A stretch of 64,000 bases of DNA, taken from contig CM060691.1 of assembly GCA_030686995.1 (NCBI GenBank), positions 90,579,055 to 90,643,054 of the forward strand, written 5' to 3'. The DNA comes from Artemisia argyi. Its lineage: Eukaryota > Streptophyta > Magnoliopsida > Asterales > Asteraceae. Below are positions 1 to 10,675 of this stretch, piece after piece. The notes under the pieces are model-generated. The model was not told where the DNA came from. It worked only from the letters and a program-made list of their open reading frames with translations, and ran no database searches. Positions within the stretch are counted from its first letter, which is position 1; every line of letters begins with the position of its first letter. A program made the position numbers and the translations under genes.

Positions 1-1104
1 TTGTTGTCTTTGGAGACTTGGCAGACTTACTAGACTTAGTACACTGACTAGGCTTAGCAGCCTTGTTTGGTTTTTTAGGAGTCTTGGAGTTGCTGGTACT
101 AGCCTCAGCATCATTAAACAAAGACTTTTGTATCTTCCTTTTTTTGTTAATGTACCTCCCAGTAGACCTACCATCCTCAACACTCCTACCACAAAAAACT
201 AGTAGAGTCTTCCAATCATTTCTTTCAAACCATAATTGGTAACCATTTGCTACTCCATAGTTGGCTAAGGCAAGCTTCAATTGGTCAGGATGTTCATACC
301 TCATACTTAAGACAGGTGTCATTTGGTTCCAAGGAGTTTTAGGGTCATGTTTGGGATAACAAACACCTTTTTTAGCTTGAAAAATAGGGTCAATGTTATC
401 AGCTTCAGGGTCATCTAAAGCCTCACATTCTGCTTGAGGGACTGAATGATCATGATAGTCAACATACATGTCACTGTTGTGGCACATTTTGTTTAGAAAT
501 GGGTCTTTAATGGTTAGGTTCTTTATAACTACATTGTCTTCCCCTTCATTATGAAAATCAACATCAGGGAAATCCTCACACTCATCACTACTGTAGTATT
601 CATCACTAGAGCCACTACTTAAGATCCCATTTGCTTCCTCATTTATAAAATCCATGATATCATAGTCAAAGTGTTCCACATACAGGTCAATATACCATTT
701 GTTGTCATACCCAACCCTTAGAAACTCTTGAACATCATTATCTGTCTTAATTTCTTTAATACCAACATTCAAAGGTGTTCTTAGGGGACAGTAATTTAAC
801 CTATACACAATCCCATGAACATAATGCTTGATAATCTCACGAAAATCAGTAAAGCTCATACCTTCGAAGTCAATATCAGTGATTTGCTTTTCATAACCTT
901 CCAAGTATCTTAAAGGGCTAGGAACAAACGCCCCATCGTGGTGTAAATTGACAGTGAAAACTCTATCTGCAATTGTAAAACAAGAAAAAAATTAGGGTTC
1001 GTAAAAATTAGGGTTTCTGAAAATTAATGTTCTAACTGAAATTAACATAGGGGAAACACCATTTGACATATATAATTAACATTTACAATGTTACCTTTTA
1101 CCAT
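1..1104 (-). CDS. MULE (MuDR-type) transposase-like protein, N-terminal part, runs off left edge
   Basis: Two exons fit: a tiny first exon 1104-1095 (codes Met-Val-Lys plus one base), a 128-bp GT-AG intron 1094-967, and a long exon 966-1 that stays open to the window edge. The join restores frame and begins MVKDRVFTVNLHHDG. The next ~100 residues (TVNLHHDG, PSPLRYLEG, then a tyrosine/aspartate-rich stretch) are the PB1-like domain often found at the start of plant MuDR-type proteins. After an acidic Ser/Asp/Glu linker comes the beginning of the MuDR transposase N-terminal domain (LKLALANYGVANGYQLWFER) and a lysine/serine-rich segment. The catalytic MULE transposase and SWIM zinc-finger domains would lie to the left, outside the window. 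It could be a mobile element or a domesticated relative; no terminal inverted repeat was identified. The domain assignment is from memory of the family; the short first exon is inferred from splice signals. Confidence 0.75.
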
Positions 1105-1201
1105 CTTCAACTTTTAGATCATTAATTAAACAACAATCATAATTAGGGTTTCGTGTGAGAGATAAGTGTGTGAATATGAACGTTAACCACACTATCGTAT
1201 T

Positions 1202-1210
1202 CTATTTATA
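1202..1210 (-). promoter_or_regulatory. TATA box of the MULE-like gene
   Basis: TATAAATAG on the minus strand, about 98 bp upstream of the proposed ATG at 1104. This spacing suits a 5' UTR of roughly 65 nt. Confidence 0.5.
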
Positions 1211-1763
1211 CCTAAATATAATCCACGTGGTATATCCACCTCAGTAAAAAAAAAAAAAAAAGAAAGAAAAAAAACGTGTCGGTCATTTTAATTTAGCAAA
1301 CGGTTGCCTGTGAGGATAATGACTAAATTGTCGAAAATTAGCAACTTCTACATACTAAATTGGTAATAAAAATAGTTTGTTACCTAACTCTGTAAAATTG
1401 GGAAAGTATGTTGCTAATTTATGGATTTTACCCTTTCTTTTATCTTTGCCACCATCGCTATGTAATAATTAGTTACGGAGTATTACATTTTCTTTAATAT
1501 TTCCCGTATAATTTATACTTAGAGTTTTGTTTATTTCAATCTTACAAAGATAACACCTCCAATTGAAATTATATGTGAGGTTTTTTCAGTGACAGGTTGT
1601 TGTTAGAAAGCCATAGGATTTAAGATTGTTCAAAATAATGATTTGATGAATGAACATATACCTCCGACACTTTTGAGGTTTTACAACTATTATTCTCAAT
1701 GTTCTAAAACCTGCGGTGACTGGGGCCTGGCCGCTTCAGCTGTTACAAAACCTTGGATAAGGA
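1211..1763. other. Intergenic, no gene seen
   Basis: AT-rich sequence with an A-rich tract around 1245-1275. I see no coding signal. The right part (about 1570-1763) joins 7810 onward once the copia insertion is removed, so it is the pre-insertion flank. Confidence 0.5.
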
Positions 1764-1768
1764 AAAAG

Positions 1769-2498
1769 TGTTGGAAAATTTAGTGCACTTGTGGGATTTG
1801 TTCACACCTGGTAATGGGCTTGGAGGTACGGAGTGTACACCCATCAGGTCCCTGAACACCCTGACTCAGATAGTGGTTAAGTGTTTTCAGTGTATGATGA
1901 AGTTCAGTGAGTTCACTCTTTCAGGGAGTGATACTCTGGACTGAATGGTATTCATTAGGTTGATGAGTTCAGCTCAGGCTGAAGGATCTCATCAGGGAGT
2001 TGATGTCCTCAGGGACTAGCTCATCAGTGAGTATAACGAACTCACTGGACTGAATTCAAACTTGGTTTGTAACTGCTTTGACCTATTCAATCGGCAGTTA
2101 CAACTGCATTAATGACCACGTTTAATTGGTCATGTAACCACTAATTCCTATAATTATGGAGGCAAATTAAGTGGGATTAATGGGCCGTTAATCACTCTTA
2201 ATTCCATTGACTAGGGTTGAGTAACATTACCTATAAATAGGTATACCAATCATGCATGAAGTGACAGACAGAAACACACAACACTTAAACACGAAGGGTT
2301 ATTGATTTGTGCCTAAATCACTAACAACATTTGGTCTTATCCCAAGTAGATATTCGTGATACCCAGGCATTAGGGTCGAATAGTTTACTTTGGAAAGTGA
2401 TTACACGATTCCAAGTGATATCCGGTAACCTTAATTGGTACGTAGCTAGGTCTTTGATTATCTCTACCCTGTTCTGGGCGAATACACAACACCCAACA
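1769..2498 (+). repeat. 5' LTR of copia C1
   Basis: 730 bp, starting TGTTGG and ending CCAACA. A TATA box (TATAAATA, 2232-2239) marks the U3/R boundary region. It differs from the 3' LTR by a T/C in the CAT(T/C)AGG motif and a C/T in TATA(C/T)CAATC. Repeated TCAGGG/CCCTGA motifs occur through U3. No clear match to the usual iMet primer site (TGGTATCAGAGC) follows; the gag ATG is only 28 nt past the LTR. Confidence 0.95.
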
Positions 2499-2526
2499 AT
2501 CAAAGTAAACTGTTTTGTGATAATCA

Positions 2527-4542
2527 ATGGCTGCTGCTATGAGGCATATGGCTGCTAACTTTTCCAAATTGGATAAGTTTGAAGGTGTTGATTTCAGAAG
2601 ATGGCAAAATAAGATGCACTTCTTGCTTTCTAGCATGAATGTGGTGTATGTTCTTAGCACTGCCATTCCTGAGGATCATGGGGATGATGCTACTGTGGAA
2701 CAGATAAGGAAAAGAAGCAAATGGGAGAACGATGACTATGTTTGCAGAGGTTTAATTCTCAATGGTATGTCTGACTCTCTCTTTGACATTTATCAGAACT
2801 TTGAATCTTCCAAAGAACTTTGGGATTCCTTGGATGCCAAATATATGGCTGAGGATGCTTCAAGTAAGAAGTTTCTTGTGAGTAATTTCACAAATTACAA
2901 AATGACTGATTCAAGACCAGTCATGGAACAATACAATGAACTTCTTGGAATACTTGGAAGGTTTACACAACATAAAATGAACATGGATGAGGCTATTTTA
3001 GTCTCTTGTATCATTGACAAACTCCCTCCTTCTTGGAAAGATTTCAAGCATGCCTTGAAACATAAGAAGGAAGAACTGACTCTTGTTCAGTTGGGTAGTC
3101 ATCTGCGTATTGAGGATTCCCTCAGGGCGCAGGATAATGACAAGCCAAAGAGTAGCAATGCTACTGGTGCATCTGTTGTCAATATGGTGGAACATAACAA
3201 TTCCACCAGGTACAATGACAACAAAGGCAAACGCAAACATCATGATAACACAAGGGCTGATCCTAACAAGAAGGCTACACCTACTTGTTGGAAATGTGGC
3301 AAATCTGGTCACATTAAAAGGGATTGCAAAGGTGTTAAGGTTGGTGGTAAAACCAATGGTTCAGGCACTAGTGGTTCAGGGAGTGGTGGTTCAGCCAACT
3401 CACTGAAAGGTCAGAATATGTTTAATGAATCTCTTCAGGTTTATTATGTTACATATGTATCTGAATCTAACTATGTGCAGGATGATGATGTTGCGTGGTG
3501 GGTTGACTCTGGAGCAACTGTTCATGTGTGCAAAGATAGATGCTGGTTCAAGACTTATGAGTCACTGAATGATGGATCTATTCTTCACATGGGAAATGAG
3601 TCAACAGCCTTGGTGCATGGTCGTGGTTGTGTAGATCTTAGTTTTAGTTCTGGAAAGATTGTAACTTTGTTTAATGTTATTCATGTTCCTGATATAAGGA
3701 AGAACTTGGTTTCAAGTAGTGTTTTGAATAATCATGGATATAAACAAGTCATCGAATCTGATAAATTTATTTTGTCTAAACATGGTGTGTTTATTGGTTT
3801 TGGCTATTTGTGTAATCAAATGTTCAGGCTTAATGTTGTCACTGACAATGCTAATTCAGCCTTTTTATCAACCTCTAAACTGAATGACTCTACCTTGTGG
3901 CATGCTAGACTTGGCCATGTACATTATAAAAGGATGCAAGATATGTCTAAGGATGGGTTAATCCCAGCATTTGACATGGACACTGAAAAGTGTAAGACTT
4001 GCATGTTGACCAAAATTACTAAGAAACCTTTTCAGGGTGTAAAACGTGAGACTGAGCTCTTGGAGCTTATACAAAGTGACCTGTGTGATTTGCATGCCAC
4101 TCCCTCTTTGGGGAACAAGAAGTACTTTGTGACATTTATTGATGATGCTTCTAGGTTTTGTTATGTCTATCTGTTACATACCAAGGATGAAGCATTAGAT
4201 AAATTCAAAGTGTTTAAAACTGAAGTTGAGTTGCAACTTGGGTCCCTGATCAAAAGATCCAGGACTGATAGGGGAGGTGAGTACATGGATACTCAGTACT
4301 TTCAGTCTGTTGGTATAATCCATGAAATGACTGCTCCCTATACTCCTCAACAAAATGGTATCTCTGAAAGGAAGAACAGGGTACTGAAGGAGATGGTTAA
4401 TTCCATGTTGTCCTACTCAGGACTGAGTCAAGGGTTCTGGGGTGAAGCTATGTTAACTGCTTGCTATTTATTAAATAGGGTTCCAAATAAAAGGAACAAG
4501 GTTCCCCTTATAAACTCTGGACTAAAAAGAAACCCAACCTGA
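2527..4542 (+). CDS. copia C1 gag-protease-integrase (first part of gag-pol)
   Basis: 671 codons from an ATG 28 nt past the 5' LTR. Residues ~1-200 are the copia gag (UBN2/DUF4219-type) region that forms the capsid. A CCHC zinc knuckle [14 protein letters not shown] lies at about 253-266. The aspartic protease motif VDSGAT is near 327. The GAG-pre-integrase zinc region (LWHARLGH ... CKTCML) is near 458-495. Integrase catalytic residues fit DD35E: FIDDASRF (~538), RTDRGGEY (~579) and NGISERKN (~614). The frame ends prematurely at 4542. One base appears lost near 4505, because the conserved C-terminal integrase text continues in another frame. The remaining polyprotein resumes downstream at 4605. 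The gene would encode the virus-like-particle and integration proteins. Confidence 0.9.
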   Translation: MAAAMRHMAANFSKLDKFEGVDFRRWQNKMHFLLSSMNVVYVLSTAIPEDHGDDATVEQIRKRSKWENDDYVCRGLILNGMSDSLFDIYQNFESSKELWDSLDAKYMAEDASSKKFLVSNFTNYKMTDSRPVMEQYNELLGILGRFTQHKMNMDEAILVSCIIDKLPPSWKDFKHALKHKKEELTLVQLGSHLRIEDSLRAQDNDKPKSSNATGASVVNMVEHNNSTRYNDNKGKRKHHDNTRADPNKKATPTCWKCGKSGHIKRDCKGVKVGGKTNGSGTSGSGSGGSANSLKGQNMFNESLQVYYVTYVSESNYVQDDDVAWWVDSGATVHVCKDRCWFKTYESLNDGSILHMGNESTALVHGRGCVDLSFSSGKIVTLFNVIHVPDIRKNLVSSSVLNNHGYKQVIESDKFILSKHGVFIGFGYLCNQMFRLNVVTDNANSAFLSTSKLNDSTLWHARLGHVHYKRMQDMSKDGLIPAFDMDTEKCKTCMLTKITKKPFQGVKRETELLELIQSDLCDLHATPSLGNKKYFVTFIDDASRFCYVYLLHTKDEALDKFKVFKTEVELQLGSLIKRSRTDRGGEYMDTQYFQSVGIIHEMTAPYTPQQNGISERKNRVLKEMVNSMLSYSGLSQGFWGEAMLTACYLLNRVPNKRNKVPLINSGLKRNPT

Positions 4543-4604
4543 ATTATCTCAGGGTTTGGGGTTGTAGGGCAGTTGTAAGACTCCCTGATGCAAAATTAAA
4601 AACT

Positions 4605-6557
4605 TTGGGTGAAAGAGGCATTGATTGCATTTTTGTTGGATATGCTGAGCATTCCAAGGCATATAGGTTCTATGTTATTGAACCTAATGAATATGTTTCA
4701 ATTAATTCAATAATTGAATCAAGGGATGCACTATTTGATGAGAATAGATTCTCATCAGTCCCTAGACCAAGTCAGAGGATTCCAAATGGAACTGATGACA
4801 TTGGTGTATCAGAGGTCTCTGATGATTTATCATCTCAGGCCCCTGATGAGGTTGTGGTTCAACAACCTGAACTTGAGCTCAGGAAGAGCAAAAGGGTCAG
4901 GACTCCAAAGTCATTTGGACCTGAGTTTCAATTATACTTAATTGAAGGTACAAGGAGTGAGGTCTCTGACCAATACTCCTATTGCTTCATTGTTGAGGAT
5001 GATCCCAAAACATTTGAAGAAGCAATGAAGTCCCAGGATGTTGCTTTCTGGAAAGAAGCAATAAATGATGAGATTGACTCCATCATGGGCAACAACACTT
5101 GGGTGTTGGTTGATCTACCACCAGGTTGCAAACCTCTTGGTTGCAAATGGATTTTCAAAAGGAAAATGAAGGTAGATGGAACTATTGAAAAGTTCAAGGC
5201 TAGACTAGTCATTCAGGGCTTTAAACAAAAGTCAGGGATAGACTACTTTGATACTTATGCCCCTGTGGCACGTATCAGTACCATCAGGCTGCTGATTGCT
5301 TTGGCATCAATTCACAATCTGATTATTCATCAGATGGATGTGAAGACAGCTTTCTTGAATGGTGAATTGGATGAGGAGGTGTATATGAACCAACCTCAGG
5401 GCTTCATCTTGCCTGGCAATGAAAACAAGGTGTGCAAACTGATTAAGTCTTTATATGGACTGAAACAGGCACCTAAGCAATGGCATCAAAAATTTGATGA
5501 AGTGGTTTTGTCTAATGGTTATGTTCTTAACCAGGCTGACAAATGTGTATATAGCAAATTTGATGAATCTGGTAAAGGAGTCATCATTTGTCTATATGTT
5601 GATGACATGTTGATCTTTGGCACTGACCAAAATCAAGTTGACCTGACAAAGGAATTTTTGTCATCAAGGTTCTCCATGAAGGACATGGGGGAGGCAGATG
5701 TTATCCTTGGTATAAGGATTAAACATGAAAGCAATGGTATATCAATTTCTCAGTCTCATTACATTGAGAAGGTACTGAAGAAATTTAATTGCTTTGATTG
5801 TACTCCAGTGAGTACTCCCATGGATACCACTGAGAAGCTTATGCTGAACAATGGCAAAGCTGTATCTCAACTTGAGTATTCCAGGGTGATTGGCTGCCTG
5901 ATGTATGCCATGACTAGTACAAGGCCTGACATTGCTTTTGCTGTGGGTAAACTGAGCAGGTATACTAGTAATCCTAGTGCTCAGCACAGGCAAGCAATTC
6001 AGAGGGTACTGAAGTATTTGAAGAGAACTATGGATTATAGTCTCTCATATACTGGTTATCCTTCAGTGTTGGAAGGTTACACTGATGCAAGTTGGATCAG
6101 TAACACTGAAGACAATTCGTCTACCAGTGGCTGGGTATTCCTACTTGGTGGAGGTGCAATTTCTTGGGCATCCAAGAAGCAAACTTGTATCACCAGTTCA
6201 ACAATGGAATCTGAATTTGTGGCTCTAGCAGCTGCTGGTAAAGAAGCTGAATGGTTGAGAAACTTGCTTCTTGAGATTCCATTGTGGCCTAAACCTATAG
6301 CACCTATTTCTATCCGGTGTGATAGTGCTGCTACATTGGCAAAGGCTTATAGCCAGATGTACAATGGTAAGTCTAGACACTTAGGTGTTAGGCATAGCAT
6401 GATTCGTGAGCTTATCATGAATGGGGTGGTATCTATAGAGTTTGTAAGATCTCAACATATCTTAGCTGATCACTTGACGAAGGGTCTGGCTAGTGACTTG
6501 GTTATAAAGTCTGCTAAAGGGATGGGTTTAAAGTCCAATTTAGTCACTGAATGCTAG
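4605..6557 (+). CDS. copia C1 reverse transcriptase-RNase H (second part of gag-pol)
   Basis: 650 codons open to a TAG at 6555-6557, in a different frame from the upstream part. The real polyprotein would run straight into it, so the ATG at 4605 is only the first in frame, not a natural start. RVT_2 reverse transcriptase: [20 protein letters not shown] near 185, [11 protein letters not shown] near 245, [12 protein letters not shown] near 285, catalytic YVDDM near 330. RNase H: TDASW near 492, [11 protein letters not shown] near 535, [10 protein letters not shown] near 570 and the tail [11 protein letters not shown] near 623. No internal stop is present, so the enzymatic half looks undamaged. 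Family function: copying element RNA into cDNA. Confidence 0.92.
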   Translation: MGERGIDCIFVGYAEHSKAYRFYVIEPNEYVSINSIIESRDALFDENRFSSVPRPSQRIPNGTDDIGVSEVSDDLSSQAPDEVVVQQPELELRKSKRVRTPKSFGPEFQLYLIEGTRSEVSDQYSYCFIVEDDPKTFEEAMKSQDVAFWKEAINDEIDSIMGNNTWVLVDLPPGCKPLGCKWIFKRKMKVDGTIEKFKARLVIQGFKQKSGIDYFDTYAPVARISTIRLLIALASIHNLIIHQMDVKTAFLNGELDEEVYMNQPQGFILPGNENKVCKLIKSLYGLKQAPKQWHQKFDEVVLSNGYVLNQADKCVYSKFDESGKGVIICLYVDDMLIFGTDQNQVDLTKEFLSSRFSMKDMGEADVILGIRIKHESNGISISQSHYIEKVLKKFNCFDCTPVSTPMDTTEKLMLNNGKAVSQLEYSRVIGCLMYAMTSTRPDIAFAVGKLSRYTSNPSAQHRQAIQRVLKYLKRTMDYSLSYTGYPSVLEGYTDASWISNTEDNSSTSGWVFLLGGGAISWASKKQTCITSSTMESEFVALAAAGKEAEWLRNLLLEIPLWPKPIAPISIRCDSAATLAKAYSQMYNGKSRHLGVRHSMIRELIMNGVVSIEFVRSQHILADHLTKGLASDLVIKSAKGMGLKSNLVTEC

Positions 6558-7074
6558 GACACCCAACTCCCTCCTGAGGAAACTTGGGAGTTGAGTTCAA
6601 TGTGGAAAGCTGAACATTCAGTGTACTGAAGCACATGTTTTACAAACATCCCAAGGTTTGTGCTTGGAACCTGCTGAAAAGGAGGATGAAGTCTTTACTT
6701 CTTAATGGTTAATTTTCTTTGAAAAAGTGCTTGGCAGGAGCATGAATAAAGAGGAACCACCTATGTGAATGTTGAAGTTTTGCCGCTTCAGGAAGCTATG
6801 GACTTTTAGCTTTTACAACATTTATGAATTGGATATGGACACATGGCTTGTATAGTGTCAGGAGTGTTTAAGTGTTGGAAAACTTGTGTGTATTTTATCT
6901 TCAGGTATTCAAATGGGTTGAAGGGTTCAATTCTTAGAACACCCTGATTCTCGAATATTTGAACGTGTAATTTACTAAGATGGAAATTCAATCCTCAGGA
7001 CATTTTCGTTTATGCACTTGTTTTGTATTATGGTTATTTTCATGCAAAGGTAGTGAACTAAATTTGGGGAGGAT
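6558..7074 (+). other. copia C1 3' non-coding region with polypurine tract
   Basis: 517 bp between the pol stop and the 3' LTR with no reading frame of note. The purine run TTGGGGAGGA (about 7064-7073), directly before the LTR, is the expected plus-strand primer. Confidence 0.75.
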
Positions 7075-7804
7075 TGTTGGAAAATTTAGTGCACTTGTGG
7101 GATTTGTTCACACCTGGTAATGGGCTTGGAGGTACGGAGTGTACACCCATCAGGTCCCTGAACACCCTGACTCAGATAGTGGTTAAGTGTTTTCAGTGTA
7201 TGATGAAGTTCAGTGAGTTCACTCTTTCAGGGAGTGATACTCTGGACTGAATGGTATTCATCAGGTTGATGAGTTCAGCTCAGGCTGAAGGATCTCATCA
7301 GGGAGTTGATGTCCTCAGGGACTAGCTCATCAGTGAGTATAACGAACTCACTGGACTGAATTCAAACTTGGTTTGTAACTGCTTTGACCTATTCAATCGG
7401 CAGTTACAACTGCATTAATGACCACGTTTAATTGGTCATGTAACCACTAATTCCTATAATTATGGAGGCAAATTAAGTGGGATTAATGGGCCGTTAATCA
7501 CTCTTAATTCCATTGACTAGGGTTGAGTAACATTACCTATAAATAGGTATATCAATCATGCATGAAGTGACAGACAGAAACACACAACACTTAAACACGA
7601 AGGGTTATTGATTTGTGCCTAAATCACTAACAACATTTGGTCTTATCCCAAGTAGATATTCGTGATACCCAGGCATTAGGGTCGAATAGTTTACTTTGGA
7701 AAGTGATTACACGATTCCAAGTGATATCCGGTAACCTTAATTGGTACGTAGCTAGGTCTTTGATTATCTCTACCCTGTTCTGGGCGAATACACAACACCC
7801 AACA
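7075..7804 (+). repeat. 3' LTR of copia C1
   Basis: 730 bp, identical to the 5' LTR except for two transitions. It is followed by the AAAAG target duplication at 7805-7809. Confidence 0.95.
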
Positions 7805-7809
7805 AAAAG

Positions 7810-8765
7810 TGTATAAACACATATGATTTCCCATACCACAGGAAACAAGGAACAGGTGCCACCATAATCATCAATACAGATCCAGCTTTGATCAAGACCA
7901 GCAACTTTTAAAGATGACACACATTAGTCTGCTAGCAATGATGATGCCCAATAGCCAAACCACATAGTAGGCAACTCAAAACTCCACTGAGAGCTACATT
8001 TCCTTAACAAGCATAACATAACTTATCCTATGAAGACGGCACATCTTTCAGTACGCTCTAGATAGGACAAGAAAAGCTATACCATATAAGGCATCATTCC
8101 CGGCACATAGCCACCAATATACACCTTGCAGATCAAAATCCCAGACTAAATCAGCAGCATGAGAATCATAATCCACCCCACACTCTGAGGTGACTAGATA
8201 GATTGTATTTACTGATGAATACTCCCATCATCCATTCAAATCAAGGGCCCTCTGAATTACTTCAAACAAGCCACCAAGATATTCTCAAAAACCAGACTAA
8301 ATATACCCAAAGCAGGAAACCTACATTATGAGACTTGCTCTCCTTAACACAGGAAACAAATAACAGGCTAATATGTCTCCCAAGACCCGTATAAAACCTG
8401 AAATAGAACCAGTGAAAGGATTTCCATCTCAAGGTACAAGGCCAATCTGCAATAACCCAAGAATACCCAATATGACCAAACTTACATGTTTAATCAATAT
8501 AGGAGCAAAAACTAAGCTTCATAAAAGCTACTTTCAACCTGACATGCAACAGTAGCAATGGACAAACGTAGAAGACATCCTTTTACCTATTCAAACAGGA
8601 AACCTTCCTTATGTGGGAACTAGACCAAAAACTAAATAGGATCAGAACTAGCTACCATCCACAGATACACCAATCCAGCTTTTGTAAAATTACCACAAGG
8701 TACAAGGCCATCTGTTTTGCCTTGCAACAACCACACATCAAAAAGCAGCCAATCACAAACAAATT
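7810..8765. other. Non-coding, probably 3' flank of LINE relic
   Basis: No gene seen. The words ACAGGAAACAA and GGTACAAGGCCA recur several times in loosely similar blocks, suggesting an old diverged repeat. It lies directly 3' of the LINE coding relic on the minus strand and may be that element's 3' UTR. Confidence 0.4.
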
Positions 8766-9590
8766 CTATATATATTTCCACTGAATCATCCATTTTGCAG
8801 CCACCTCTTTAACTGCTTTTGACTTCTTAACTTTCAGGCTAAACAATTTCAGGTTAACATTTTTAATAATTTCACCACTAACCTTTTCCCATGATTGATT
8901 AACCTTTTGGAACAGTCTTCTATTTCTCTCAACCCAAATGTAATATATAGCAGCATTAAGGGTTAATTTCCTTATAATTATTGTCCAAATATTACTAATG
9001 TTAGGTTTAGAAGCCATCTATAATATTCTTCCATTCATTGCTTTTCAAAGAGATCTCAGCTTCTCTTTTGACAGCAGTCCATATTTTAGAAGAATAATGG
9101 CATCTCAAGAACAGATGTTCATGAGAATCCATGTTCTTACTACAAAAAGCACATACCAGATTACTTCCAGGCATTCATTGCACCACCCTATCTTGTGTAC
9201 TTGGTCTGCCATACATTGCAATCCTTGCAATAAAAGAATGTTTAGTGATGCACTGAGAGAACCACACAATTTTGGTCCAATTAACCTTATCATTATCATC
9301 CCTAAAATCTTTCCAAACTCTGCCAACAGAAAACTTGCCCTCCCTTTTCTTCCTTATCAATCCATGCAGCCCTATCACATTTATTAGATAAATGAATATT
9401 CTCGGTCATTCTCAGAACAAGGAATCTATCCATCCATTCCTCAGACCACTTGAATTTCCCGTCTCTAACCATGTCAGCAAGCTTAGCATTACTATCAAAT
9501 CTCTCTGCATACAAATTTCTATGACTAATATACTTTGACAAAGGTTCACCCCCAATCCAACAATCATGCTATACCATTATATTCTCACCA
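8766..9590 (-). pseudogene. LINE (non-LTR retrotransposon) RT C-terminus with zf-RVT domain, decayed
   Basis: Minus-strand pieces in three frames line up as one degraded protein. At the upstream end (9541-9302) is SHRNLYAERF...ADMVRDGKFKWSEEW, typical of the segment before the zf-RVT domain in plant LINE ORF2. Next comes GKFSVGRVWKDF (9378-9175, another frame), then a Cys/His stretch (9230-9060), then a C-terminal piece (9017-8766) with NAAIYYIWVERNRRLFQ, the conserved LINE tail. At least two frameshifts separate the parts, and the reverse transcriptase palm and endonuclease are absent. It lies 3' of the cohesin gene on the same strand and is unrelated to it. Confidence 0.75.
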
Positions 9591-9981
9591 TTTCCTACAC
9601 CTTTAAACATAAATTTGCTTTATTACCTCCAGTTCATTACAAGTACCATTATTTCTTGCTGGTAGTAGTACAACTATCAAAGCAAAATAACAGAAACATA
9701 ATTAAATTATAATCGAACAAAGCAAGATACCAAAAAGAAAATAAGAAAACAGAATTAAAATAAATAAACAAACAAACAAACAAACAACAACAATTACAAT
9801 AAAGAACATTAAATTCTGCATTGTCTGAAATTGGAAAAAGACCGGTTAAAAACTATAAGTTCATAAGGAAACTAAAAGTAAGATATAAACATCCTATGGA
9901 ATATTGAGATCAACTGACTATGAGCTAACTATCTCTGGTATAATCCTTTTGTACAAACAACACCTTCTGGTTGTAGTTGTC
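9591..9981. other. 3' flank / probable 3' UTR of the cohesin gene
   Basis: AT-rich, with a (CAAA)n run near 9765-9790. No coding sequence. The minus-strand transcript of the gene ending at 9982 probably terminates here, but no unique poly(A) signal could be chosen. Confidence 0.4.
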
Positions 9982-10634
9982 TCAGTCTCGACCACCATCT
10001 CCAAAAACTTCATTCAGCTTAGGAGTTTGCATCAAACGGATGTCAGCATACGGTTTTTCTTGCTTCACGTCTATATATCCTCCTGATTTCAAGACCTACA
10101 TGATTTTTTGGAATATCAGACACCCCGACAGCGACAGCATTTGATAACACAAAAGCAATAAAACAATGGATGCTGCTTACCAAAATCTGATAGAAGAACT
10201 TGGCACTTTGTTTCTTGGTTTTCTTTTTCAGAATCTGGGTCAAGTTTAAAGCTTCGACTTGTCCTCTTTCTTTTATCTGTGCAAAGTTCTTGTGCAGCAC
10301 ACCCCCAACACTCCTATATAACACAAAGGGTAGATCTTTAGTGGTTTGAAAGAGGGATTTAAGCAAACGAATACGAAACATGGTCAAAGTTACCTTGTCA
10401 TAGCTGACCATTTTTCGGCATTGGAAACTAGAGTGGCACAACGCCATATAAGAAAAGGAGAAAATGATCTCGTCAGATCTCTAAAGAAAGAAAGTTGCAA
10501 AAAGTAGAAAGCAATAAGATGGAAAAAAGAGGACACTTGCATACCATTATCTTGGCCGTCTTCTCCTACAGAACTTTGCCCCTGACATATGTTTACAAAC
10601 AACAGTTAACTACCAGAACAAGAATGTGGACTCT

Positions 10635-10675
<41 letters not shown>

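Larger units (their letters stand above)
1769..7804 (+). mobile_element. Ty1/copia LTR retrotransposon C1, nearly intact
   Basis: Complete element of 6,036 bp. It has 730-bp LTRs with TGTTGG...CCAACA ends and a perfect 5-bp target duplication AAAAG (1764-1768 and 7805-7809). The domain order gag, protease, integrase, reverse transcriptase, RNase H is the Ty1/copia order. The two LTRs differ at only two positions that I can find, so insertion was recent. Gag-pol is broken by one frameshift near 4505. It sits in the flank of a LINE relic. Confidence 0.95.

Noticed and set aside
8373..8555. 60-codon plus-strand frame next to the LINE relic
   Set aside because: Short, unrecognised, within an old diverged repeat; likely chance.
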